A stretch of 47,419 nucleotides of DNA, taken from the NCBI RefSeq assembly GCF_001586785.1, contig NZ_LUFH02000043.1:1-47419 (forward strand), in the 5' to 3' direction. The position numbers and the translations under genes were made by a program. This document shows positions 18,353 through 25,648 of the stretch, one piece after another. Every line of letters begins with the position of its first letter. Position 1 is the stretch's first letter. Under the pieces are notes generated by a model that worked only from the letters and a program-made list of their open reading frames with translations, made no database searches and had not been told where the DNA came from. Origin of the DNA: Sphaerospermopsis aphanizomenoides BCCUSP55. GTDB lineage: Bacteria > Cyanobacteriota > Cyanobacteriia > Cyanobacteriales > Nostocaceae.

Positions 18353-18383
18353 GATCCCCAAATTCTTCAAGAAGTCGGGGATC
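18353..18383. terminator. Hairpin between convergent Uma2 and xisI genes
   Basis: GATCCCC (18353-18359) pairs with GGGGATC (18377-18383), with an inner TTCTT/AGAA stem. The stem-loop lies 16 bases after the Uma2 stop and 15 bases from the xisI stop, so it may terminate both. There is no strong T tract, and a related half-copy occurs near 44450, so it may instead be a dispersed hairpin repeat. Confidence 0.55.
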
Positions 18384-18397
18384 TGCAACTAAAAAAA

Positions 18398-18733
18398 CTA
18401 ACCAACCGCAAAACCTGTATATGGTCTCATCAAAGGTTCATGAAAAGCTAAAACAATATCTGACTTCGGTACTCCTAATTTAACTAATTCATCTGCTATA
18501 TCTATCTCAGTTCCATTATATTGAATCCAAATTTTGCCATTTTTAACATCCAGATGTAAAACACAACCATACATCGGTTGGCTATTTTTCCAACCTGTAT
18601 AAACAACCTGATAATGATCCCGTTCTTTATCAAAAATCAGTTGTGTTTCTACTTCCTGATCTGATGGACTTCCTTTAGCATATTCAGTTAATAAATTTTG
18701 AATATATGTCCGATATTTTTCTATTTTTTCCAT
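18398..18733 (-). CDS. xisI: XisI, fdxN-element excision controlling factor family
   Basis: This complete 111-residue XisI protein has MEKIEKYRTYIQNLL, TQLIFDKERDHYQVVYTGW, GKIWIQYNGTEIDIADEL and GVPKSDIVLAFHEPLMRPYT. In Anabaena, XisI acts with XisH and XisF in excision of the fdxN element during heterocyst formation, but cyanobacterial genomes carry many xisHI pairs not linked to that element. Here the upstream xisH is a pseudogene whose end overlaps this start by 13 bp, the normal xisH-xisI arrangement. Confidence 0.9.
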   Translation of the reverse strand: MEKIEKYRTYIQNLLTEYAKGSPSDQEVETQLIFDKERDHYQVVYTGWKNSQPMYGCVLHLDVKNGKIWIQYNGTEIDIADELVKLGVPKSDIVLAFHEPLMRPYTGFAVG

Positions 18734-18968
18734 AATAACATCTCCTCATCCTTTGGATCGTAAACTATTATACTCAGTTGGAAATGGTCAATCACATCTG
18801 CTACAAATGGCAATTGAAAAAATGTCTCATAAGGTGTTTTGGGAACTGCTAAATATAAAAATCTTTCAGGTTGTTGTTTTTTCAAAGCAAAAGGTCATCT
18901 GTGATCACCTAACCCTCTTTTTCTAATCCTTGTCTAACAGCATCATGGAAAATATCTTTAGCTGACAT
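18721..18968 (-). pseudogene. xisH, degraded
   Basis: The minus strand from 18968 reads MSAKDIFHDAVRQGLEKEG, then TAG where the family has Trp, then VITDD. A second frame then gives the XisH C terminus (PERFLYLAVPKTPYETFF, LPFVADVIDHFQ, IIVYDPKDEEML) and ends at TAG 18721-18723. The middle ~60 residues of XisH, which include most of the nuclease-like core, are deleted. There is at least one nonsense change and a frameshift. It cannot make a functional protein. Confidence 0.88.
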
Positions 18969-19117
18969 TAGTTGATAATTTAGTCTTTTTATCTATAACT
19001 ATATTTATATATGTCTAATTTGAGAATTATTCCTAATATAAATGTTTGTTAATAAAATAAGTGCATACATATTATACTATCATAAATCTTATGGATTAAG
19101 CATCTTTTCCGTCATGG

Positions 19118-19247
19118 TATAGGAATCTGATTTGATTCGTGAAATCATTTGTGTAGGCAGGCAAGAGGCACTCATGCAAGAGGCAAAAGGGTTTTAGAAG
19201 ATTTAGGTGTACGGAGTTTTGTTCAAAATTCAAATATTATTCCTATA
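19118..19247. mobile_element. 130-bp MITE-like element (copy 1)
   Basis: The ends are inverted repeats: TATAGGAAT...ATTTGA at the left and TCAAATATTATTCCTATA at the right. The interior (TTTGTGTAGGCAGGCAAGAG...GGAGTTTTGTTCAA) is shared with a second copy at 31024-31161. This copy has an extra 15-base partial duplication (GCAAGAGGCA twice). It occupies the 374-bp gene-free region upstream of the HEPN-RNase III gene; the rest of that gap is AT-rich with no recognised feature. Confidence 0.78.
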
Positions 19248-19342
19248 TATAAATAGTAATAAATTTTACATTTTTTGTGTAGACAGAAGATTGTTAGAAA
19301 CAGTAAAATTATCTATATTGTATAATTTTAGCACAGAGTTCA

Positions 19343-20506
19343 ATGGCTATTAGTAATCACGAGCGAATTAATAGAGCTTTAGCTACACTATCTCAAGGAT
19401 TATATTCCTATGTAGAAAAAGAAATGCGAACAGTACATGGTGAACGTTGGTTATCAGTAGCTAAATCTTGTATATCTGACGATCTAACACTCAGAAGAAA
19501 TCTAGAAGAAACTTTACAAGAAGATGTTTCAGTTCTGCTAAAATTAATTATTAAGCAGTGGGATAATTTTTTCAAGAAAAAACTAAGTAACGCTGAACGT
19601 GCTTTGATCAGTGAGTTAATTGACGTGAGAAATAAATGGGCGCATCAATCAAGGTTTTCCACAGATGATACTTATCGCGCTCTTGATAGTATGACAAGAA
19701 TTATGAAAGTAATTTCCGCATCTGAACTAGATATTATTGAAAAGCAAAAACAAGAAGTTTTGAAAATGCTTTCTCCAGAAAAAGCGGAAGAAGCTCGTAT
19801 CAAAGAAAAATTATCTGAGGTACATAAACTTCTGATATTCTCAAATGAAAAACTCCTGCGTCAAGCATTAACCCACCGTTCATATCTCAACGAAAACCCA
19901 GGAGAAGGAGAACATAACGAACGCTTAGAATTTCTCGGTGATGCTATTCTCAACTTCATCAGTGGACAATATCTTTATCGTTGTCATCCCGAAAAAGGAG
20001 AAGATGAATTAACTCGTCGTCGTTCCGCATTAGTAGAAGAAAAACAACTAGCAAAATTTGCCTTAGAAGTAGGTTTAGACTTCAGAATGCGATTAGGAAA
20101 AGGCACAATTAGAGATGGAGGATTCCAAAATCCCAACTTACTCAGTAGCACATTTGAAGCTGTAGTTGGTGCTTATTATTTAGATAACAATTGCAATGTT
20201 GAACCACTTCGTGCTATTATTGAACCATTATTTGAATCTGTCTCAGAACACATTGTAGAACCTCGTTCAAATGTTGATTCCAAAAACCGATTTCAGGAAT
20301 GGGTACAACGAGAAATTGGCACAAATCCCCCTAAATATGTAACAGAACAGGTAGGCGGACCATCTCATGCACCAGAATTTATCGCTAAAGTATTAGTAGA
20401 AGGTAACGAATACGGCGAAGGTAAAGGACGCAATAAAAAAGAAGCAGAAAAGGCTGCGGCTGAGGATGCGTTAGCTAAATTGAAAAAACAAGGTTTATTG
20501 GCTTAA
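19343..20506 (+). CDS. HEPN-RNase III fusion protein
   Basis: This 387-residue protein has three parts. Residues ~1-125 form a helical Swt1-type HEPN-like domain with the RNase motif R-x4-H (RNKWAH, R96 and H101). Residues ~155-300 are an RNase III domain with the signature NERLEFLGDA (192-201) and FEAVVGAYYLD. Residues ~312-384 are a double-stranded RNA-binding domain (NRFQEWVQ...GKGRNKKEAEKAAAEDALAKL). Ordinary bacterial RNase III is ~230 residues without the front domain. In the second catalytic box the expected Asp (DTxEA) is Ser269 while Glu272 is kept, so one of four metal ligands is changed. The protein could process or degrade structured RNA; a stress or defence role is inference. Confidence 0.85.
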   Translation: MAISNHERINRALATLSQGLYSYVEKEMRTVHGERWLSVAKSCISDDLTLRRNLEETLQEDVSVLLKLIIKQWDNFFKKKLSNAERALISELIDVRNKWAHQSRFSTDDTYRALDSMTRIMKVISASELDIIEKQKQEVLKMLSPEKAEEARIKEKLSEVHKLLIFSNEKLLRQALTHRSYLNENPGEGEHNERLEFLGDAILNFISGQYLYRCHPEKGEDELTRRRSALVEEKQLAKFALEVGLDFRMRLGKGTIRDGGFQNPNLLSSTFEAVVGAYYLDNNCNVEPLRAIIEPLFESVSEHIVEPRSNVDSKNRFQEWVQREIGTNPPKYVTEQVGGPSHAPEFIAKVLVEGNEYGEGKGRNKKEAEKAAAEDALAKLKKQGLLA

Positions 20507-20523
20507 TAAGTGTTAATTTCAAA

Positions 20524-20554
20524 CAAAGACGTAAGATTATTCTTAATGTCTTTG
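20524..20554 (+). terminator. Hairpin after the HEPN-RNase III gene
   Basis: CAAAGAC (20524-20530) pairs with GTCTTTG (20548-20554), extended by an inner TAAGA/TCTTA stem with small bulges. It lies 18 bases past the stop. The following T tract is weak. Confidence 0.6.
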
Positions 20555-20710
20555 TATTTACGCTTACGAAATATGTTTATTGTACAGTGCAAAATCAATT
20601 GAACCGCCTGATGTAAGTAGGTAAGTAACTAATTTGTATTCTCTATACTGATGTTATTACTGTTAATCAATGTTATATTTTCGCTGTTACTATTAATTGT
20701 GAGTAAGTCA

Positions 20711-20880
20711 GCCTAATCCAACATATTAGAGTCAACAACGTTGGAACGGAGGAACCAAGTTTTGGGGCGTATTTTTATCTCGATAGGTGAATAAATTCCT
20801 AACTTAATGTTAGAAAATAAGCCAAAATCGAGCAAAAAGGGGTATCTCTCAACCCTAGTCCGTCAGCTAACTTCGTAGGC
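20711..20880 (+). promoter_or_regulatory. c-di-AMP (ydaO/yuaA-type) riboswitch, copy 1
   Basis: The closing stem GCCTA (20711-20715) pairs with TAGGC at the 3' end (20876-20880). A second stem TCCAAC/GTTGGA is followed by ACGGAGGAACCAAG and TTTGGGGCG, then CCGTCAGCTAAC near the 3' end, which are the conserved ydaO-motif blocks. A flanking pair CTCTCAA/TTGAGAG spans the 3' block and may be part of the expression platform. It lies ~115 bases before the ABC permease ATG. No clear terminator is seen between them. Confidence 0.82.
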
Positions 20881-20994
20881 ATTGAGAGGAGACTGAAGAG
20901 ACAGCATTTCAACAATGTTTTGATCTCATCAGTGTCCAAGGCTGGTACTACTCAGTTTCAGTGTATCTGTGCTGAACTCTGTTGAGGTTACAAA

Positions 20995-21846
20995 ATGATT
21001 TTGCAACTAAATTTAGCTGCAATCTTTGCGGTTGCTGGACAATTTGCGTGGAAAAAAGCAAAACCTGTCATTTTGCGAGATGAGTTCTTATTACCTATTG
21101 TGGGTTTTTTGGGAATAATTTTCCTGTGGTGGATAGTAGCACTTGCTAATCATGAATTAATGCCTACACCACCAGAAGCCTTAATTGCCAATCTGGACTA
21201 CATCTTCAATCCCTTTTATGAAAGAGGACCTGGTAATTTAGGAATTGGTTGGTTACTATTAGCAAGTTTACGCCGGGTAATATTAGGTTTTGGATTAGGT
21301 GCATTAGTCGCAATTCCCTTGGGCTTTTTGATAGGTATGTCTAGACCGGCAATGCTGGCTTTTAATCCTATCATTCAGATATTTAAACCTGTTTCACCTT
21401 TAGCTTGGTTGCCTATTTCTTTAGCTATTTTCAATTTGGCAGATCCTTCAGCTATTTTCGTGATTTTCATTACGTCGTTATGGCCGACAATCATTAATAC
21501 TGCTTTGGGTGTTTCTAGTGTGCCGAAAGATTATATAGATGTGGCACAGGTGTTAGAAATGCCCCGATGGAGACAGATTACCAAAATTATTTTACCTGCG
21601 AGTTTGCCTTATATTTTTACAGGATTAAGAATTAGTTTAGGTATTGCTTGGCTGGTAATTGTAGCTGTAGAAATGTTGACAGGTGGTGTAGGAATTGGCT
21701 TTTTTGTTTGGGATGAATGGAGTCGTTTAAATCTCAGTTCTGTATTTTTGGCTGTGTTTGTAATTGGTTTAACGGGCTTGGTTTTAGATTACGCAGTCGG
21801 TAAACTTCAACAATTTGTTACTCATCGTCCGGGAAGTGTAAAGTAA
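20995..21846 (+). CDS. ABC transporter permease (nitrate/bicarbonate/taurine type)
   Basis: This 283-residue membrane protein belongs to the NrtB/CmpB/SsuC/TauC permease family, with about six hydrophobic segments. The cytoplasmic coupling loop is clear: VSSVPKDYIDVAQVLEM, PRWRQITKIILPASLPYIFTG. It is the first gene of a permease, binding protein and ATPase cluster. It would form the channel for a small anion such as nitrate, bicarbonate or a sulfonate; the substrate cannot be set from this subunit. It is preceded by a c-di-AMP riboswitch, so expression is probably tied to that signal. Confidence 0.87.
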   Translation: MILQLNLAAIFAVAGQFAWKKAKPVILRDEFLLPIVGFLGIIFLWWIVALANHELMPTPPEALIANLDYIFNPFYERGPGNLGIGWLLLASLRRVILGFGLGALVAIPLGFLIGMSRPAMLAFNPIIQIFKPVSPLAWLPISLAIFNLADPSAIFVIFITSLWPTIINTALGVSSVPKDYIDVAQVLEMPRWRQITKIILPASLPYIFTGLRISLGIAWLVIVAVEMLTGGVGIGFFVWDEWSRLNLSSVFLAVFVIGLTGLVLDYAVGKLQQFVTHRPGSVK

Positions 21847-21863
21847 AAAAATTGCAATTTTTA

Positions 21864-21989
21864 TCTCACGCCAAGGTGCAAAGTCGCACAGAAAACAAGT
21901 TTTCCCAGTTACATTTAACAATTTCAACCTGTAATTATGCAACGCCACACTTTTAATTTCTGTCTGCGTCTGTGCGTTTCTGCGTGAGA
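21864..21989. repeat. Inverted pair of TCTCACGC-type dispersed repeats
   Basis: TCTCACGCCAAGGTGCAAAG at the left is answered on the other strand by TCTCACGCAGAAACGCACAG at the right, with ~75 bases between. It lies in the gap between permease and binding protein genes and could fold as a hairpin in the transcript, which might reduce expression of downstream genes. Confidence 0.65.
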
Positions 21990-22046
21990 CAAAAATCATT
22001 CCATTCATCAGCACGAAAAAGCTAAAATCCAAAATTGTAGACAATT

Positions 22047-23489
22047 ATGAATGAAAATAATTGGACACGCAGAGACTTTATTAAAAAAATAAGTGTAACA
22101 ACTGCGGGAATGGCGTTGTCATCATGTGGGATATCTGGGGATAGGTCTGCTAAAGGACTGACAGAAGCAGCTTTAGCCGTCACACCAGTAGTTAGACCCC
22201 AAGATTTAGAAAAACCAGATATTACTGTTGGTTATGTACCTGTAAATGATTGTGCGCCATTTGCGATCGCCTGGAAAAAAGGTTTCTTCCGCAAATATGG
22301 CTTAAACGTCAAACTTAACCGCGAAGCTAGTTGGGCAAACTCCCGCGACGGCTTAATATTTGGTCGTCTCGATGCTGCACCCGTCGTCTCCGGTGCTGTC
22401 ACCAACGCCAGAATTGGTGCAGAAGGCGCACGTCACGCCCCCTTGTGTGCAGCCATGACCATACACCGTCACGGTAACGCCATGACCATGAACAAAGATA
22501 TGTGGGACTTTGGCATCCGTCCTTGGTACGAATATCAACAAAAATACGGTGATGGTGCATTAGAAGCCTTTGGCAGAGACTTCCGGGGCTATTTTGACAA
22601 ACAACCCCCAGAAAAGAAAGTTTGGGCAGTAGTCCTTAGTTCTGCCATTTATGAATACTTTGCCCGTTATCTTTCTGCCGCAGCTGGTGTGGATCCCTTC
22701 AAAGAATTTCGGATCATCATTGTTCCCCCACCGCAGATGGTAACAAACATGAGAATTGGTGCTATGCAAGCATACATGGTAGCCGAACCTTGGAACACCA
22801 GAGCAATTAAAGGAAATGAAGATATTGGTTTTACCTTTGCCCAAGGTAAAGAAATTTGGCAGGGACACCCAGATCGACTACTAGGAGTAATGGAATCTTT
22901 TATCGTCAATTATCCCAAAACTTACCGTTCTTTGGTCAAGGCAATGATAGAAGCTTGTCAATATTGTAGTAAACCAGAACACCGTCAAGAAGTAGCTGAA
23001 TTGCTAACAGAACGATCTTTTACTGGTGCAAAACCCAAAAAACCAGGTGTTCCTATGACTAAGTTTACTGCACCGGGAATTGTTGGCAATTATAACTATG
23101 GTGGTTTTGATGGTCAAGACCGCACTATTAACGCTGAAGATACAACAATTTTCTATGATATTCCTGATAGTATTCCCCATGAAATAGGAGAACATTCCAC
23201 ATTTTTATGGCGTTCTCGAAGTCTTTGGTTAATGACTCAAGCCGCCCGTTGGGGACAAATCAAAGAAATTCCCAAAAACGCTAATAAAGTAGCCGAACAA
23301 GGTTGGAGAACCGATTTATATCGAGAGATTGCCGCAGAAATGGGAATTCAATGTCCCAAGGATGATTATAAAGTTGAACCGCCAGAAGTATTCATAGATA
23401 AAAAAGGATTTGATCCTAGCGATCCTGTCGGTTATCTAAATAGTTTTAAAATCAGAGCAAATGCTCCTAATCGCTTCTTCATGTCTTAA
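22047..23489 (+). CDS. ABC transporter substrate-binding protein (NrtA/CmpA-like)
   Basis: This 480-residue periplasmic binding protein of the NMT1/NrtA/CmpA class starts with a Tat signal (WTRRDFIKK, RR at 8-9) and a lipobox ending at Cys27 (ALSSC). It would therefore be exported folded and anchored as a lipoprotein. The body begins ITVGYVPVNDCAPFAIAWKKGFFRKYGL, typical of the family, with RDGLIFGRLDAAPV and YMVAEPWNTRAI further on. The size matches NrtA and CmpA (about 450 residues). Nitrate, bicarbonate or a related anion are all possible. It sits between the permease and ATPase genes. Confidence 0.87.
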   Translation: MNENNWTRRDFIKKISVTTAGMALSSCGISGDRSAKGLTEAALAVTPVVRPQDLEKPDITVGYVPVNDCAPFAIAWKKGFFRKYGLNVKLNREASWANSRDGLIFGRLDAAPVVSGAVTNARIGAEGARHAPLCAAMTIHRHGNAMTMNKDMWDFGIRPWYEYQQKYGDGALEAFGRDFRGYFDKQPPEKKVWAVVLSSAIYEYFARYLSAAAGVDPFKEFRIIIVPPPQMVTNMRIGAMQAYMVAEPWNTRAIKGNEDIGFTFAQGKEIWQGHPDRLLGVMESFIVNYPKTYRSLVKAMIEACQYCSKPEHRQEVAELLTERSFTGAKPKKPGVPMTKFTAPGIVGNYNYGGFDGQDRTINAEDTTIFYDIPDSIPHEIGEHSTFLWRSRSLWLMTQAARWGQIKEIPKNANKVAEQGWRTDLYREIAAEMGIQCPKDDYKVEPPEVFIDKKGFDPSDPVGYLNSFKIRANAPNRFFMS

Positions 23490-23527
23490 AAATTCAAATA
23501 ATAAGCTGACAAATTTAGGAGGATATA

Positions 23528-24367
23528 ATGATGGAATATACAGCTTTATCACAAAATACTTATCAACAAATCAAGCCCCAGCACGGATTTTTAGAAATCG
23601 AAAATTTAGTCAAGTCATATCCAACACCAGACAAAGGAAATGCTGTAGTCTTAGATGGTGTTAATCTGACAATTGGTGAAAATGAGTATATTTCTGTAAT
23701 CGGTCATTCTGGTTGTGGAAAATCAACATTACTAAAAATAATTGGTGGGTTTCAAAAAGGCACATCAGGCTCAGTCCGCTTAGATGGAAAAGAAATTCGC
23801 AAACCAGGTGCAGATAGAATGATGGTATTTCAAAATTATTCGCTTTTACCTTGGTTAACTGTGCGCGAAAATATCCGTTTAGCTGTAGATGAAGTGCTAA
23901 AAAATGCTAATCGCGCCGAAAAAATTAGCATTGTCAATGAACATTTGGCAATGGTAAACTTAACATCTGCTGCTGATAAGTATCCCGATGAAATTTCTGG
24001 AGGTATGAAACAAAGAGTGGGTATTGCTAGAGCTTTGGCAATACGTCCTAAAATGTTATTAATGGATGAACCATTTGGAGCTTTGGATGCCTTAACTCGT
24101 GGTAAATTGCAGCGTCAGGTATTAGATATCTGGGAAAATCATCGTCAAGCAGTAATGATGATTACTCATGATGTAGACGAAGCAATTTATATGTCAGATC
24201 GCATTGTCTTAATGACCAATGGACCAGCAGCTACTATCGGAGAAATTCTCGAAGTTCCGTTTAAGCGTCCACGTGATCGCAGTGCGATCCGCAATTCTAA
24301 AGAATATTTTGAATTACGCAATCACGCCTTAAATTTTTTAGACCGATACTTTACTTCCGAAGAGTGA
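23528..24367 (+). CDS. ABC transporter ATP-binding protein (NrtD/CmpD-like)
   Basis: This 279-residue ATPase powers the upstream permease and binding protein. It has Walker A GHSGCGKST (59-67), Q-loop MVFQNYSLLPWLTVREN, signature ISGGMKQRVGIARAL, Walker B MLLMDEPFGALD and H-loop MMITHDVDEA. A strong ribosome site AGGAGG lies 6 bases before the ATG. Unlike the nrt and cmp operons there is no second ATPase with a fused binding-protein domain, so this is a simple three-gene system. Confidence 0.9.
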   Translation: MMEYTALSQNTYQQIKPQHGFLEIENLVKSYPTPDKGNAVVLDGVNLTIGENEYISVIGHSGCGKSTLLKIIGGFQKGTSGSVRLDGKEIRKPGADRMMVFQNYSLLPWLTVRENIRLAVDEVLKNANRAEKISIVNEHLAMVNLTSAADKYPDEISGGMKQRVGIARALAIRPKMLLMDEPFGALDALTRGKLQRQVLDIWENHRQAVMMITHDVDEAIYMSDRIVLMTNGPAATIGEILEVPFKRPRDRSAIRNSKEYFELRNHALNFLDRYFTSEE

Positions 24368-24496
24368 AATAAATTATTATTTGATGGGTATACAATCGTG
24401 GAAATATAAGCTACAATTCAAAAAGTGAAAAGTTAATATTTTGAACATTTTCAATTTTGACTGTTCACTTTTGAATTCCGCAAACCTCTGTGGGTA

Positions 24497-24607
24497 GCCT
24501 AATTCAAATTCCAAAAAGCTGGATTTGAAGCGGAGGAACCAATGTTTGGGGCTAATCTTAATTGAGAGACACCTTCCAGTCTTAGCCCGTCAGCTAACTC
24601 CGTCGGC
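24497..24607 (+). promoter_or_regulatory. c-di-AMP (ydaO/yuaA-type) riboswitch, copy 2
   Basis: The block order is the same as in copy 1: GCCTAATTC, a hairpin (TCAAATTCC/GGATTTGA), GCGGAGGAACCAATG, TTTGGGGC, then CCGTCAGCTAAC and GGC. A stem CCTTCCA/TGGAAGG flanks the 3' block at the same place as CTCTCAA/TTGAGAG in copy 1, with different bases but kept pairing. GGGGCTAA can also pair with TTAGCCC. It lies ~270 bases upstream of the universal-stress-like gene. This copy is more compact than the first. Confidence 0.82.
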
Positions 24608-24796
24608 AATGGAAGGAACCTCCAAAACCTTGGCTGTAATACCAGTTGTTATTGGGGTTTCCTTAATCAATTTGCGATTTTAGTTCATGATTTTGAATAA
24701 AATACAGCAGCTTTCAGCAATCAGCAGTAAAAACCTTTTGGTGCAAAGCTTTGTCATAAAAATTTGTACCTTCTTCATCTACAATATGCTGTATGA

Positions 24797-24826
24797 ATTT
24801 AAAATCTAAAATCTAAAATCTAAAAT
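24797..24826. repeat. AATCTAA heptamer tandem
   Basis: About four copies of a 7-base unit (AAATCTA) lie between riboswitch copy 2 and the downstream gene. No gene is seen in 24368-24879 apart from these two elements. Confidence 0.8.
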
Positions 24827-24879
24827 TGGTATCCCTGCTTCTCATTGATTATTCGTTTCAAGGGAGAGAAGTTAAAGCT

Positions 24880-25515
24880 GTGAAAGTTAAGCCATTGTTA
24901 GCAAGATTGCAAAGTGCAATTGGTCGCTATGATCTCATGGAACAGATGATATTACTACCTGCTCCTCAAAATTGCATGAGTGACAAAGATTCACAAGCAA
25001 ATTCCATCAATTTAATTGTTGGCTATAATGCTTCACCTAATAGCCATACAGCCTTAGATATTGCTTTTTGTATTGCTCATCAAACCAAGTTGGCTACAAA
25101 TATTCAAGTCAATGTCCAGGCTGTTTATGTATTAGAAGAACACTCTATTAGTTCTTCTCATCACAACTTAAGTTTGCCTCAAAAGCAGCTTAATTTAGGG
25201 TATGGAAATTATGATGTCACTCAATCTAAAACATCCGTATTAACTCAATCAAAACCTCAGTTAATTACCAATTCAATAGAAGATAAAGCAGATAAAATTC
25301 TTTGGCAAGCCAAAAATTTAGCTGAAGAATGGCAGAGTTATTTTAAATCTCATCTGCGGTTTGGTAACTTATGTGCCGAATTGAAAAAAGTCGTGGAATT
25401 AGAAGCTGCTGATGTTTTGGTTTTAGGTTGTCAATCTAGCCATCATCCTTTGATTGATAGTTTAGCTAATGATTTTCCCTGTGCTGTGTTGGGTATTCCC
25501 AGTTGTCTTGATTAA
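24880..25515 (+). CDS. Universal stress protein-like protein
   Basis: The GTG start at 24880 follows AAGGGAGAGAAG at a workable distance and gives MKVKPLLARLQSAIGRYDLMEQ, 211 residues. Further-upstream TTG starts read through a repeat. The Usp fold is visible: NLIVGYNASPNSHTALDIAFCIA (strand 1 and helix 1), VQAVYVLEE, a long polar insert of about 60 residues, then ELEAADVLVLGCQSSHHPLIDSLANDFPCAVLGIPS. The ATP-binding G-x2-G-x9-G-S/T signature is not kept, so it may not bind ATP. It lies downstream of riboswitch copy 2 and may therefore be c-di-AMP controlled. Confidence 0.72.
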   Translation: MKVKPLLARLQSAIGRYDLMEQMILLPAPQNCMSDKDSQANSINLIVGYNASPNSHTALDIAFCIAHQTKLATNIQVNVQAVYVLEEHSISSSHHNLSLPQKQLNLGYGNYDVTQSKTSVLTQSKPQLITNSIEDKADKILWQAKNLAEEWQSYFKSHLRFGNLCAELKKVVELEAADVLVLGCQSSHHPLIDSLANDFPCAVLGIPSCLD

Positions 25516-25581
25516 TCATTAGGAGAATTGCAGACATAGATTTTTAAAGCCCATACACAAATAATACAATCATAAATTCCT

Positions 25582-25610
25582 AAGTCGCCTATAATCTAGG
25601 TGACTTTTTT
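25582..25610 (+). terminator. Intrinsic terminator between usp-like and permease genes
   Basis: AAGTCGCCTA (25582-25591) pairs over 10 bp, with one G-T pair, with TAGGTGACTT (25597-25606). TTTTTT follows. It ends only ~39 bases before the downstream permease ATG. Confidence 0.85.
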
Positions 25611-25648
25611 GCTACTATGCAATCAGTAACATTATTAGGGAGGATAGT

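Noticed and set aside
20711-20880. Cobalamin riboswitch
   Set aside because: The conserved blocks fit the ydaO/c-di-AMP motif (GGAGGAACC, CCGTCAGCTAAC) and lack the B12 box GCCACTG.
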